Origin: UBA5796 sp040752455
GTDB lineage: Bacteria > Chloroflexota > Anaerolineae > Anaerolineales > Villigracilaceae
Direction: 5' to 3'
Length of the DNA: 64,000 bases
Assembly (NCBI GenBank): GCA_049324115.1
Contig: JBMOMN010000034.1
Coordinates: 1-64,000, forward strand
The notes under the pieces are model-generated. The model was not told the origin of the DNA, did not search any database, and worked only from the letters and a program-made list of their open reading frames with translations. This document shows, piece after piece, positions 1-7,489 of this stretch (its first letter is position 1; the number at the start of each line of letters is the position of its first letter). A program made the position numbers and the translations under genes.

Positions 1-154
1 TAACTGCCTACCCGCCCTCACCCCCAGCCCCTCTCCCGGTGGGAGATGGGAGCAGAAACGGACAATCTTGTAGTTTTCGGCAAGAAAATCTGTTTTTCGC
101 GTCCGTTTCCTTCTCCCCGTGGGAGAGAGTCGGGGTGAGGGTAGGTAGTCACGT
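1..154. repeat. palindromic repeat, family A (CCCTCACCCC/GGGGTGAGGG arms)
   Basis: Outer arms CTACCCGCCCTCACCCC (7-23) and GGGGTGAGGGTAGGTAG (133-148) are inverted repeats with few mismatches, and inner CTCTCCC/GGGAGAG arms add shorter hairpins. Shorter members of the same family lie at 13680-13728, 16179-16224 and, inside a coding region, at 19655-19694. Confidence 0.7.
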
Positions 155-288
155 TTGTTCAAAATAAAGTTGAGCATGTAATGTTCCCCGGATGCGGATG
201 CACCTTCATCGGGATCAGGGGCTCGGAGGAATTGATCGTTCAACTGCTCCCATTCGTCACGGGTAAGTTTTCGCCCAGTTTCTGTCAT
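1..288 (-). CDS. hypothetical protein, partial at left edge
   Basis: An open frame runs from an ATG at 288 to the window edge without a stop, so the C-terminus is outside the window. The first 40 or so residues (beginning MTETGRKLTRDEWEQ) look like ordinary protein. The remainder is translated from a palindromic repeat (roughly 7-148) and is rich in Pro, Arg and Gly, so the true gene may be very short or may have been extended by repeat insertion. A TATAAT box ends 6 nt before the ATG and there is no Shine-Dalgarno sequence, which suggests a leaderless transcript. I do not recognise the family. Confidence 0.4.
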   Translation of the reverse strand, partial: MTETGRKLTRDEWEQLNDQFLRAPDPDEGASASGEHYMLNFILNKRDYLPSPRLSPTGRRKRTRKTDFLAENYKIVRFCSHLPPGEGLGVRAGRQL

Positions 289-310
289 AGGAAAATTATA
301 GCACTTGAAA

Positions 311-340
311 ATATACCCAGGTCGGTTGAAAATTGCGCTA
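311..340 (-). promoter_or_regulatory. variant copy of a shared promoter module
   Basis: Read on the minus strand, this block (GCGCAATTTT, then CCTGGGTATAT) matches with a few mismatches the 30-nt module that is identical at 4275-4304 and 30141-30170. It lies between the end of the gene at 338-670 and the start of the gene at 288, and a second TATAAT-like box follows nearer the latter start. Confidence 0.45.
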
Positions 341-670
341 CTCGAACTCCGGCAGCAGCGACTTGCACAGCCGCCAGGCTTCTTCGATCAGGTCGGCGTC
401 CACGGGGAGGGTGAAGGATTCGGTGACGCGTAAAGTCAATATAACGGCAGCCTGCCGGGCGTCCGGGGGCGCATCGGGGAGATCGGCTACCAGTTGCAGT
501 AACTCGTAGGCGCTGGGATTGCGCGCCGGGAGGCCGCGCCGTCCCAAGTATTCCCGGATCGCGATCCCGGCAGCGCGGCGGGCGCAGACCCGGGCCTGGC
601 CTTCGTTCCCGGTCCGACGGGCTGCCTCGGCGCGGTCGAGTTCGTTGGTGATTTGTGATTGCCAGTCCAT
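338..670 (-). CDS. small helical protein of unknown function (HEPN-like pattern)
   Basis: The protein has 110 residues, starting MDWQSQITNELDRAEAARR. I chose the ATG at 670 because the longer frame would run into the divergent lipoprotein gene and because a TATAAT box sits exactly 9 nt before this ATG, with no Shine-Dalgarno sequence, as in several leaderless genes of the window. The sequence appears all-helical, and its ARRAAGIAIREYL segment is reminiscent of HEPN-type small helical domains. The RX4-6H catalytic motif of HEPN nucleases is absent, so no nuclease activity is claimed. It shares a promoter region with the S41-type gene on the other strand. Confidence 0.55.
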   Translation of the reverse strand: MDWQSQITNELDRAEAARRTGNEGQARVCARRAAGIAIREYLGRRGLPARNPSAYELLQLVADLPDAPPDARQAAVILTLRVTESFTLPVDADLIEEAWRLCKSLLPEFE

Positions 671-675
671 GACGG

Positions 676-692
676 TGTTATTATAATAGGCC
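676..692. promoter_or_regulatory. divergent promoter with overlapping palindromic -10 boxes
   Basis: The sequence TTATTATAATA contains TATAAT on both strands: plus at 682-687 and minus at 685-680. The plus reading would give a leader of about 25 nt ending in a CGGAGGAG ribosome site for the gene at 717. The minus reading places the transcription start at or next to the ATG at 670. Confidence 0.6.
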
Positions 693-716
693 AATCTTGT
701 TCCCCGGAGGAGTTCG

Positions 717-3224
717 ATGAAAAATCGCATTTTTAAGTTAATGATCATCCTGGCCGCGCTGAGCCTGGTCGTGGGGGCCTGCGTGCCCCGGCCTACGCCC
801 ACGCCGCCGCCCACCCCCGAACCCAGCGAGACCGCCACCCCCGAGCCGGCCCCGGTCGTGCCGGGCGACGAACCGTACCAGATCACCGGCTCGTTCAGCG
901 TGACGAACAATTTTGTCATCGCGACTTACATTGTCGAACATGCCGTGGCCCTGGTGGATATGCACGGTTTTGTGATCCGCGACCAGGAATGGGAGATCCC
1001 GGTCACGTCGCAGGTGATCGGCCACATGGCCGTCAATGAGGAGTTGACCGGCGGGACGTTCGACGTGAACCTGCCGCTGCGCCCGGAAGGCGAGTTCAAC
1101 GACGTGGACAACGACGGCAAGGACGAAACCGGCGTGCAGATCTTCGCCGTGTCTTACTGGCCGAATCTCTACGGCGGGCCGTACTCCGAAGGCGACGACC
1201 GCTCGCAGGGCTGGCCGGCGTACCTGGCTTCGGTCAAGACGGATTCGGAAAACAACGACGAAGTGACCGGCGGGACTCTGGTTATCTGGGCGCCCGACGA
1301 CGCCCAATCCTTCCCGGCCGGTTTCGGGACCGACGGCCTGCTCTTCACGGAAGACGACCCGTCTGCGCCCGTGCCGGCCGGTTACACCATCGTTGACCTG
1401 GACGAGGAGCCGTTCGCTTTCAGCCGCGAGGCCTCGCCGGAGATGACCCTCTACGAGCCGACCGACGTGGCCCTCAAGGATTATTCGGCCATGTCGTACA
1501 CCGAAGCCTTCGATGCGATGTTCGAGGTGGTCAGCAAGGAATACGCCTTCAACGGCGTGGACGGTAAGCAGCCGGACTGGGAGGCGCTCTACGCCGAGGT
1601 CAAACCCCAGGTCGAAAAGGCCGAAGCCGACCAGGATGCCCAGGCGTATTACCTGGCCCTGCGGAACTTCGTGCTGGCTTTCAACGATGGGCACGTCGGC
1701 CTGGGCGGCGGGCAAATCGCCCAGAATTACTTCACCGAACAGGTTTCGAGCGGGTACGGTTTCGCCATCCGTGAGTTGACGGACGGCCGCGCCATCGTGA
1801 CCTTCCTGACCCCCGACGGCCCGGCGGCGAAGGCGGGGATCGAGCTCGGCGCGGTCGTGACCGAATGGAACGGGAAGCCGGTGGCCGAGGCGATCGGGGA
1901 GATCGTGCCTTTCTCAGCCCCGCTCTCGACGGATTTCTCGTACCGTTACCAGCAGGCGCGTTACCTGCTGCGCGGCAAGGCGGGCGATACCGCCGAAGTG
2001 ACCTTTACCAACCCCGGCGGCGCGGCGCAAATCGTCGAGTTGACGGCGGTGCAGGAGTTCGACTCGTTCAGCGCCACCTCGATATTCGTGGGGTCCGATC
2101 CCAATGCCCTGCCGGTCGAGTTCGAGATCCTGGATTCGGGCGTGGGCTACGTCAAGATCAACAGCAACAACGACGACCTGAACCTGATCATCCGCCTGTT
2201 CGAACGGGCGCTCAAGACCTTCCAGGCCAATGAAGTTCCCGGCATCATCATTGACCTGCGCCAGAACTCCGGCGGCGCGCCGCTCGGCCTGGCGGGTTTC
2301 CTGACGGACAAGGAAATCACGATGGGCCAGTTGGAATATTACAGCGAGGCTACCGGCAAGTTCGAGCCGGAGGGCCAGCCGGATAAAGTGCTGCCCAACA
2401 CCAAGCAGTATCCCTTCGATAAGATGGTGCTGATGGTCGGCCAGGCCTGCGCCAGCGCCTGCGAACTGGAAGCCTACGGGTTCAGCCAGGTGCCGGGCAT
2501 GATCGTGGTCGGCGAGACGCCCAGCTCGGGGACGGAAGCGGAAGTGGCCCGAGGCCAGTTCCAGTTGCCAGAGGGGATGTTCCTCCAGGTGCCGACCGGG
2601 CGCTTCGTCCTGCCGGACGGGAGCATCTTCCTCGAGGGACAGGGCGTCCAGCCGACGCTGCCGACCCCGATCACGGAAGAATACGCCCTGTCCACCGGCG
2701 ACGAATTGCTCAAGATCGCCGAACAGGCTGTGTTGCAGCCGCTCGGTGCGGGGATCGAACCCTCGGGTCCGCCGGCTATGCTGGGACAGGTCGAAGCCGA
2801 GGCGGCCCTGTCGAGCGGGGCCGGTTTCCTGGAGCAGAAGGCCCGCGAGGAGTACACGGAGGCCGATGTCTCCAAACCGGGCACGCTGACTTACACCGTC
2901 GCCCTGTCCGAGTCGGAGCCGCTGATCTGGAACTATTACTGGTGTGCCACCTCGCAGGATGTCCTGGTCGAGAATTTCAAGAACATCGAACTTTACTTCG
3001 AGCTGGACGGGGAGGAAATCCCCCTGGACGAGATGCAACTGTTCGAGACCACGACCCAGACCAACCTGTTCTGCCGGGTCTACTACGCAGCCCTCACCGA
3101 CTGGCCGGCGGGCGAGCATCACCTGGTGGTCAGGGCGACCTTCAAGAAGGTGATCAACGACGGCGTGTCCGACTACCCGGCGGGCGAGTACATCTACGAT
3201 TACAAGGTGTACGTCAAGCCGTAA
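717..3224 (+). CDS. secreted lipoprotein with PDZ and S41-type (tail-specific protease) domain
   Basis: The 835-residue protein begins with a lipoprotein signal (LVVGAC lipobox, Cys about residue 22) and a Pro/Thr-rich linker, so it is probably tethered outside the membrane. Residues 50-250 are of unknown fold. An NDGHVGL motif near residue 322, a PDZ-like segment (about 345-400) and the S41 core (GIIIDLRQNSGG near 508, ACASACE near 577-583) identify a C-terminal-processing-peptidase relative. Ser580 is the likely nucleophile. The usual GxTxGKG segment, which carries the general-base Lys, reads GETPSSGTE here, so the Ser/Lys dyad is not obvious and activity may differ or be absent. Residues 690-835 form an additional unassigned domain. 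A strong ribosome site (CGGAGGAG) precedes the start. Confidence 0.8.
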   Translation: MKNRIFKLMIILAALSLVVGACVPRPTPTPPPTPEPSETATPEPAPVVPGDEPYQITGSFSVTNNFVIATYIVEHAVALVDMHGFVIRDQEWEIPVTSQVIGHMAVNEELTGGTFDVNLPLRPEGEFNDVDNDGKDETGVQIFAVSYWPNLYGGPYSEGDDRSQGWPAYLASVKTDSENNDEVTGGTLVIWAPDDAQSFPAGFGTDGLLFTEDDPSAPVPAGYTIVDLDEEPFAFSREASPEMTLYEPTDVALKDYSAMSYTEAFDAMFEVVSKEYAFNGVDGKQPDWEALYAEVKPQVEKAEADQDAQAYYLALRNFVLAFNDGHVGLGGGQIAQNYFTEQVSSGYGFAIRELTDGRAIVTFLTPDGPAAKAGIELGAVVTEWNGKPVAEAIGEIVPFSAPLSTDFSYRYQQARYLLRGKAGDTAEVTFTNPGGAAQIVELTAVQEFDSFSATSIFVGSDPNALPVEFEILDSGVGYVKINSNNDDLNLIIRLFERALKTFQANEVPGIIIDLRQNSGGAPLGLAGFLTDKEITMGQLEYYSEATGKFEPEGQPDKVLPNTKQYPFDKMVLMVGQACASACELEAYGFSQVPGMIVVGETPSSGTEAEVARGQFQLPEGMFLQVPTGRFVLPDGSIFLEGQGVQPTLPTPITEEYALSTGDELLKIAEQAVLQPLGAGIEPSGPPAMLGQVEAEAALSSGAGFLEQKAREEYTEADVSKPGTLTYTVALSESEPLIWNYYWCATSQDVLVENFKNIELYFELDGEEIPLDEMQLFETTTQTNLFCRVYYAALTDWPAGEHHLVVRATFKKVINDGVSDYPAGEYIYDYKVYVKP

Positions 3225-3245
3225 AAAAACTTCACCATGGAGAGC

Positions 3246-3284
3246 ACGGAGTTCACAGAGATTCTTTTCTCTGTGAACTCCGTG
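3246..3284. repeat. hairpin-forming dyad repeat (CACGGAGTTCACAGAGA type)
   Basis: CACGGAGTTCACAGAGA and TCTCTGTGAACTCCGTG are perfect inverted arms around a 5-nt loop, placed between the S41-type gene and the YHS gene. It could act as a terminator or an RNA-stabilising hairpin. A related but less regular dyad lies at 37520-37585. Confidence 0.65.
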
Positions 3285-3305
3285 GCGAAACCTTTGGACA
3301 ATTCT

Positions 3306-3485
3306 ATGGATAACGAATTTCAGACTGTATGCGGCGGGAAGCTGAAAGACCCGCAAAACTATCCCAGCGCGATGTACGAGGGCCAGCGGGTCTACTTCTG
3401 CACCCGGGCCTGCCTGCGGGCTTTCGAATCGGACCCGGAGCGGTTCATGGCGGGCGAGATCGAGCACCCGCTGGACGAGGAATAA
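3306..3485 (+). CDS. YHS domain small protein
   Basis: The 59-residue protein has the YHS-domain pattern: VCGG near the start, a central Y-G-x-x-V-YFC segment, then C-x3-C and a FESDPERFM end. YHS domains are probable metal-binding modules, often found alone or in copper and heavy-metal proteins. I chose the ATG at 3306 (MDNEF) because the upstream in-frame extension is translated from the palindromic repeat at 3246-3284. The gene is downstream of the S41-type lipoprotein gene and upstream of a convergent glycosyltransferase gene. Confidence 0.75.
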   Translation: MDNEFQTVCGGKLKDPQNYPSAMYEGQRVYFCTRACLRAFESDPERFMAGEIEHPLDEE

Positions 3486-3504
3486 AAGGTGCGGCAGGTT
3501 AGGA

Positions 3505-3576
3505 AATAGACTTCGGAAGTCTTTTGGGAAGCCTCCCGGTCAAGGAGACTCTGAGAAAGACTTCCGAAGTCTGCTA
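3505..3576. terminator. paired palindromes between convergent genes (bidirectional terminator)
   Basis: AGACTTCGGAAGTCT followed by TTTT (about 3507-3525) and AAGACTTCCGAAGTCT (about 3559-3575) are each near-perfect palindromes and also inverted repeats of one another. Their position between the 3' ends of the YHS and glycosyltransferase genes fits transcription termination from both sides. Confidence 0.65.
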
Positions 3577-3584
3577 TACCCACT

Positions 3585-4268
3585 TCAATCCACAAACCGG
3601 TACTTCAACAGCGTCCAGATTGCTTCGAAGGCGTCTTTCAACTTGATCTTTTTGCCTTCCGAGTAATCGCGGGGATTGAAGGTGATCGGCACCTCGAAGA
3701 TGCGCAAATTGCGCTTCAGGATCTTGGCGGTGAACTCCGGCTCGAAATCGAAGCGCCGGGCGTGGATGGTCATCCCCTCGATGACCTGCCGCTTGAACAC
3801 CTTGTAGCCGGTCTCCATGTCGGTCAGGATGGTGTTGTAGAGGATGTTCGTCATGAAGGTCAGCATCTTGTTGGCGACCATGTGCCAGTACATGACCACC
3901 CGGTGGGGTCCGCCCAGGAAACGGGAACCATACACCACGTCCGCCACGCCTTCGCGGATGGGTTTGAGCAGCAGGGGATAGTCGCGGGGGTCGTACTCCA
4001 GGTCGGCGTCCTGGATCAGCAGCACGTCCCCGCTGGCGCTCAGGATGCCTTTCCAGACCGCCGCGCCCTTGCCCTGGTTGCGCGCCTGTAAAATGACCCG
4101 CACCCCGTCCTGCCCGTCCATTTCGGAGAGCAGGTCGCGGGTCCCGTCGGTGGAACCGTCGTCCACGACGACGATTTCCTCGACCAATTCCGTAGCCAGC
4201 ACCCGGTCAATGATCTCGCGGATGCTGGCGGCTTCGTTGAAAACCGGGATGATGACCGAAAGTTTCAT
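3585..4268 (-). CDS. family 2 glycosyltransferase, polyprenol-phosphate mannosyltransferase-like
   Basis: The 227-residue protein is a single GT-A domain without transmembrane segments, the size of Dpm1-type dolichol/polyprenol-phosphate hexosyltransferases. The N-terminal VIIPVFNE and VVVDDGSTDGT motifs bind the nucleotide sugar, QDADLEYDP supplies the DxD metal site, and a YGSRF segment follows. It would transfer a sugar from a nucleotide donor to a lipid phosphate at the inner face of the membrane. The start is next to a TATAAT box (6-nt gap) with no ribosome site, which suggests a leaderless mRNA. The upstream module is shared exactly with the upp promoter. Confidence 0.85.
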   Translation of the reverse strand: MKLSVIIPVFNEAASIREIIDRVLATELVEEIVVVDDGSTDGTRDLLSEMDGQDGVRVILQARNQGKGAAVWKGILSASGDVLLIQDADLEYDPRDYPLLLKPIREGVADVVYGSRFLGGPHRVVMYWHMVANKMLTFMTNILYNTILTDMETGYKVFKRQVIEGMTIHARRFDFEPEFTAKILKRNLRIFEVPITFNPRDYSEGKKIKLKDAFEAIWTLLKYRFVD

Positions 4269-4274
4269 GGCGTT

Positions 4275-4304
4275 ATTATACCCAGGGCGGTCACAAATTG
4301 CGCT
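4275..4304 (-). promoter_or_regulatory. promoter module, copy 1 (30 nt identical to 30141-30170)
   Basis: Read on the minus strand this is AGCGCAATTTGTGACC then GCCCTGGGTATAAT. The TATAAT ends 6 nt before the glycosyltransferase ATG. The same 30 bases occur upstream of upp in the plus orientation. With a 17-nt spacer the -35 position would be GCGCAA. Confidence 0.6.
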
Positions 4305-4461
4305 TGATTACCTTGCGAAGGTTGGAAACCTGACAGGTGAATGTAAACCATCCGTCAAATGGGGTCTCGAACAGCGTGCTATAATTTGGTTCGGCCTGTA
4401 ACGTTGCCCACAAGGCCGAAATTTCCGGGCAATTCGACAACCTGCGGGATAGGAGACTGCC

Positions 4462-5781
4462 ATGACTAAAACACCCTCGACGCCGCGTGGCACCGGTTTC
4501 TTGCCGCCGGTCATCAACAACCTGGATGACACCGGCCTCTCGCCGCTCTGGCTGCAAGACCTGACCCTTAAGATCCTTTACTTCCGGGGGTATCTCTCCG
4601 GGTTCAAGATTGCTGAGGAACTGGCCCTGCCTTTCGCCGGGATCACCGACCAGATCCTGGACGCGCTCAAACGCGAAAAACTGATCGAAGTCAAATCCTC
4701 GCAGATCGGCCTGGGGGAGGGCGCGTACCAGTACGCCATCACCGGGGCGGGGATGTCCCGTGCCCGCGAGGCCCTCGAACGCAGCCAGTACGCCGGGCCG
4801 GCCCCCGTACCGATTGAAACCTACAACGAATCCATTCGCCGCCAGAGCCGGGGACGCATGGTCGTCAAGCAGAGCGACATGCGCCGCCTGCTGGCCCAGT
4901 TGGTGATCTCGAACACTACTTTCGAGACTCTCGGGCCGGCGCTCAACTCCGGCACCTCCATTTTCCTGTACGGGCCGCCCGGCAACGGCAAGACCAGCAT
5001 CGCCCGCGCCTTCGGCAACCTGATCCTGACCCAGCACATGTACATCCCCTTCGCGCTTTACGTGGATGGGCAGGTGGTCAAACTTTACGACTCGGTCAAC
5101 CACCAGTTGGCCCCCGAAGCCGACGCCACCCCCTCCGGGACCGGGTCGCTGCGGACCAGCGCCCGGCGCGATCCACGCTGGGTCAAGGTCCGCCGCCCGT
5201 TCATCGTCGTCGGCGGCGAACTGACCCTCGAGGGCCTCGACCTGGTCTTCGACGATACCCATAAATTCTACGAAGCGCCCTTCCAGGTTAAAGCCAACGG
5301 AGGCATCCTGCTGATAGACGACTTCGGCCGGCAGCAGGTCCGGCCCCGGGATCTGCTCAACCGCTGGATCGTCCCGCTCGAAAACCGGGTGGACTTCCTG
5401 ACCCTGCATACGGGCCGCAAGATCGAAGTCCCCTTCGACGTGCTGATCGTCTTCTCGACCAACCTCCCGCCGCGTGACCTGGTGGACGAAGCCTTCCTGC
5501 GCCGCCTGCGGCACAAGATCGAGATCGGCGACCCGTCTTACGAGGAATACCGTGAGATTTTCAAGCGGGTGGCCCAGGCCAAAGGCGTGCAATACAGCGA
5601 CCAGGGCCTGGCCTACCTGCTCCAGGAGTGGTACATCAAGCGCAACCGCAAACTGCGCGCCTCGCACCCGCGCGACCTGTGCGACCAGATCCTCGACATT
5701 GCCCGTTACCTGTCCACCGAGCCGGTGATGAGCCGCGAACTGCTCGAACGCGCCGCCCGCTCTTATTTTGTCGAACTGTGA
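4462..5781 (+). CDS. AAA-family ATPase with N-terminal winged-helix-like domain
   Basis: The 439-residue cytoplasmic protein has an N-terminal region (about 30-95) resembling a winged helix (GFKIAEELALP, then a QYAITGAG turn). The AAA core has Walker A GPPGNGKTS near 170, Walker B ILLIDDFG near 282, a FSTN sensor segment near 331 and an arginine-rich RRLRHKI stretch shortly after. The C-terminal lid has helices typical of AAA+ proteins. The substrate is unknown. An AGGAGA ribosome site precedes the ATG, and a TATAAT box lies at about 4383. The stop overlaps the next ATG (TGATG), so this is the first gene of a translationally coupled four-gene run to 10248. Confidence 0.8.
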   Translation: MTKTPSTPRGTGFLPPVINNLDDTGLSPLWLQDLTLKILYFRGYLSGFKIAEELALPFAGITDQILDALKREKLIEVKSSQIGLGEGAYQYAITGAGMSRAREALERSQYAGPAPVPIETYNESIRRQSRGRMVVKQSDMRRLLAQLVISNTTFETLGPALNSGTSIFLYGPPGNGKTSIARAFGNLILTQHMYIPFALYVDGQVVKLYDSVNHQLAPEADATPSGTGSLRTSARRDPRWVKVRRPFIVVGGELTLEGLDLVFDDTHKFYEAPFQVKANGGILLIDDFGRQQVRPRDLLNRWIVPLENRVDFLTLHTGRKIEVPFDVLIVFSTNLPPRDLVDEAFLRRLRHKIEIGDPSYEEYREIFKRVAQAKGVQYSDQGLAYLLQEWYIKRNRKLRASHPRDLCDQILDIARYLSTEPVMSRELLERAARSYFVEL

Positions 5782-6533
5782 TGCTTGAAAAAATCCCGCG
5801 TCCGATCATTTTTGCCCACCGGGGGGCCTCGGCGCACGCCCCCGAAAATACCCTGGCGGCTTTCGAACTGGCCGTCCAGCATAGGGCGGATGCTATCGAA
5901 CTGGACGTGAAACTCAGCGCCGACGGCGTCCCGGTCGTGATCCACGACCCCACCACCGACCGGACGACCGGCGCGCCCGGCCGGGTGGCGGACCTGCCGC
6001 TGGCAGCCCTGCGCGGGCTGGATGCCGGCCGCAGCTTCGGCGAGAAATTCAGCGGCGAGCGCATCCCCACCCTGGATGAAGTCTTCGAGAGCGTCGGCGG
6101 CAAGCTCCCGATCAACGTCGAATTGACCAACTACTCCACGCCCACCGACGACCTGGTCGAGCGGGTGGCGGCTGTGGTCAAGAAACACAATTTGCAGGAC
6201 AGGATCGTTTTTTCGTCCTTCCTGCCCGCCAACCTCGAGATTGCCGCCCGGCTGCTGCCGAATGTCCGCCGCGGGCTGCTGGCTTCTTACCTGTGGAAGG
6301 GGCGCGCGGCCCGCAGGCAGGGCTGGCAGTCGGACAATTACCATTCGCTCAATCCTTTTTACCTGGATGCGCTGCCCGGCCTGGTGCGGCGCGCCCACCG
6401 GCAAAACAAGCAGGTCTTCGTTTACACGGTCAACAGCCCGCTGGTGATGCGGGTTCTCAAAGCCTGGGGCGTGGACGGCATCTTCACCGATGACCCGGCC
6501 CTGGCGCGGCGGGTTTACCGGAGGGAGGCATGA
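5781..6533 (+). CDS. glycerophosphodiester phosphodiesterase
   Basis: The 250-residue protein has the GDPD TIM-barrel signatures: HRGASAHAPENT (residues 13-24), with the catalytic first His and the Glu/Asn, then the ELDVKLSADGVPVVIHD strand carrying the metal-binding Glu/Asp and the second catalytic His. A C-terminal VDGIFTDDP segment closes the barrel. It hydrolyses deacylated phospholipid head groups to glycerol-3-phosphate and an alcohol. No signal peptide is visible, so it is likely cytoplasmic. I chose the ATG at 5781 because it overlaps the preceding stop (TGATG) and leaves a normal-length domain. Its own stop overlaps the next gene by 4 nt. Confidence 0.9.
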   Translation: MLEKIPRPIIFAHRGASAHAPENTLAAFELAVQHRADAIELDVKLSADGVPVVIHDPTTDRTTGAPGRVADLPLAALRGLDAGRSFGEKFSGERIPTLDEVFESVGGKLPINVELTNYSTPTDDLVERVAAVVKKHNLQDRIVFSSFLPANLEIAARLLPNVRRGLLASYLWKGRAARRQGWQSDNYHSLNPFYLDALPGLVRRAHRQNKQVFVYTVNSPLVMRVLKAWGVDGIFTDDPALARRVYRREA

Positions 6534-7489
6534 TCCCGTCCGAGTGGCTGGACGCGGCCCTCAGCCGCATCTCCCCACACGTCCGCCGCACGCCGCTCAC
6601 TTTCGATGCGGCGCGTGGCATCTATTTCAAATGGGACAACCAGCAGGTGACCGGTTCATTCAAGGCGCGCGGCGCGCTCAACAAAGTGCTGGCCCTCGAA
6701 CCCTGGGAACGCGAGCTTGGCCTGGTCACGGCCTCAGCCGGCAACCATGGCCAGGGGATGGCGCTGGCCGGCCAGTTGTCGGGGGCGCAGGTGACGGTAT
6801 TCGCCTCGGAGGGCGCGCCCGCCGTCAAAGTCGAGGCCATGCGCTCGCTCGGCGCGGAAGTCCGTCTTGTGCCGGGGGGGTATGCCGAAGCCGAAGCCGC
6901 CGGGCTGGCCCACGCCGCCGAAACCCAAAAGACCTGGGTCTCGGCCTACAACGACGGGCAGGTGGTCGCCGGGCAGGGCACGCTGGCGCTCGAAATCCTC
7001 GACGAACTGGCGGACGACATCCCGCAGACCTGGCTGGTGCCGGTCAGCGGCGGCGGGCTGATCTCCGGGGTGGGCGCGGCCCTTCAGCGGCTTTCGCCCA
7101 GGCCGAAGCTGATCGGCGTCCAGGCCGAGGCCTCGCCTTTCATGCACGCCCTGTTCAGGCGCGGCTCGCAGGAAAATGTCCCCGATCTGCCCTCGCTGGC
7201 CGACGGGTTGACCGGCGCGGTCGAGGCTGGTTCGATCACCATCCCGCTGGTGCAAAAATTCGTGGATGAAATCATTCTCGTTTCGGAAGATGAAATTGCG
7301 CGGGCGGTGGCTTTCGCCTGGCGCGAGTACGGGCAAAAAATCGAAGGCTCCGGCGCGGTCGGGTTAGCTGCGCTGCTGGGCGGCAAGGTGAAGACGCGTC
7401 CGGTGCTGGTGGTGGTTTCGGGCGGCAATATCCAGCCCGAAGTCCACGCGCAGATCTGCCGCCGTTTCGCGGGAGGGCAGCGGGCATGA
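6530..7489 (+). CDS. PLP-dependent threonine/serine dehydratase-like enzyme
   Basis: The 319-residue protein is a fold-type II PLP enzyme. Lys45 in GSFKARGA is the Schiff-base lysine, ASAGNHGQG binds the substrate carboxylate, and VSGGGLISG binds the cofactor phosphate. There is no C-terminal ACT regulatory domain, so it resembles catabolic or biodegradative threonine/serine dehydratases or serine racemase. The expected reaction is deamination of threonine or serine to the 2-oxo acid and ammonia. The ATG overlaps the preceding stop and the stop overlaps the next start (ATGA in both cases), indicating coupled translation. Confidence 0.85.
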   Translation: MIPSEWLDAALSRISPHVRRTPLTFDAARGIYFKWDNQQVTGSFKARGALNKVLALEPWERELGLVTASAGNHGQGMALAGQLSGAQVTVFASEGAPAVKVEAMRSLGAEVRLVPGGYAEAEAAGLAHAAETQKTWVSAYNDGQVVAGQGTLALEILDELADDIPQTWLVPVSGGGLISGVGAALQRLSPRPKLIGVQAEASPFMHALFRRGSQENVPDLPSLADGLTGAVEAGSITIPLVQKFVDEIILVSEDEIARAVAFAWREYGQKIEGSGAVGLAALLGGKVKTRPVLVVVSGGNIQPEVHAQICRRFAGGQRA

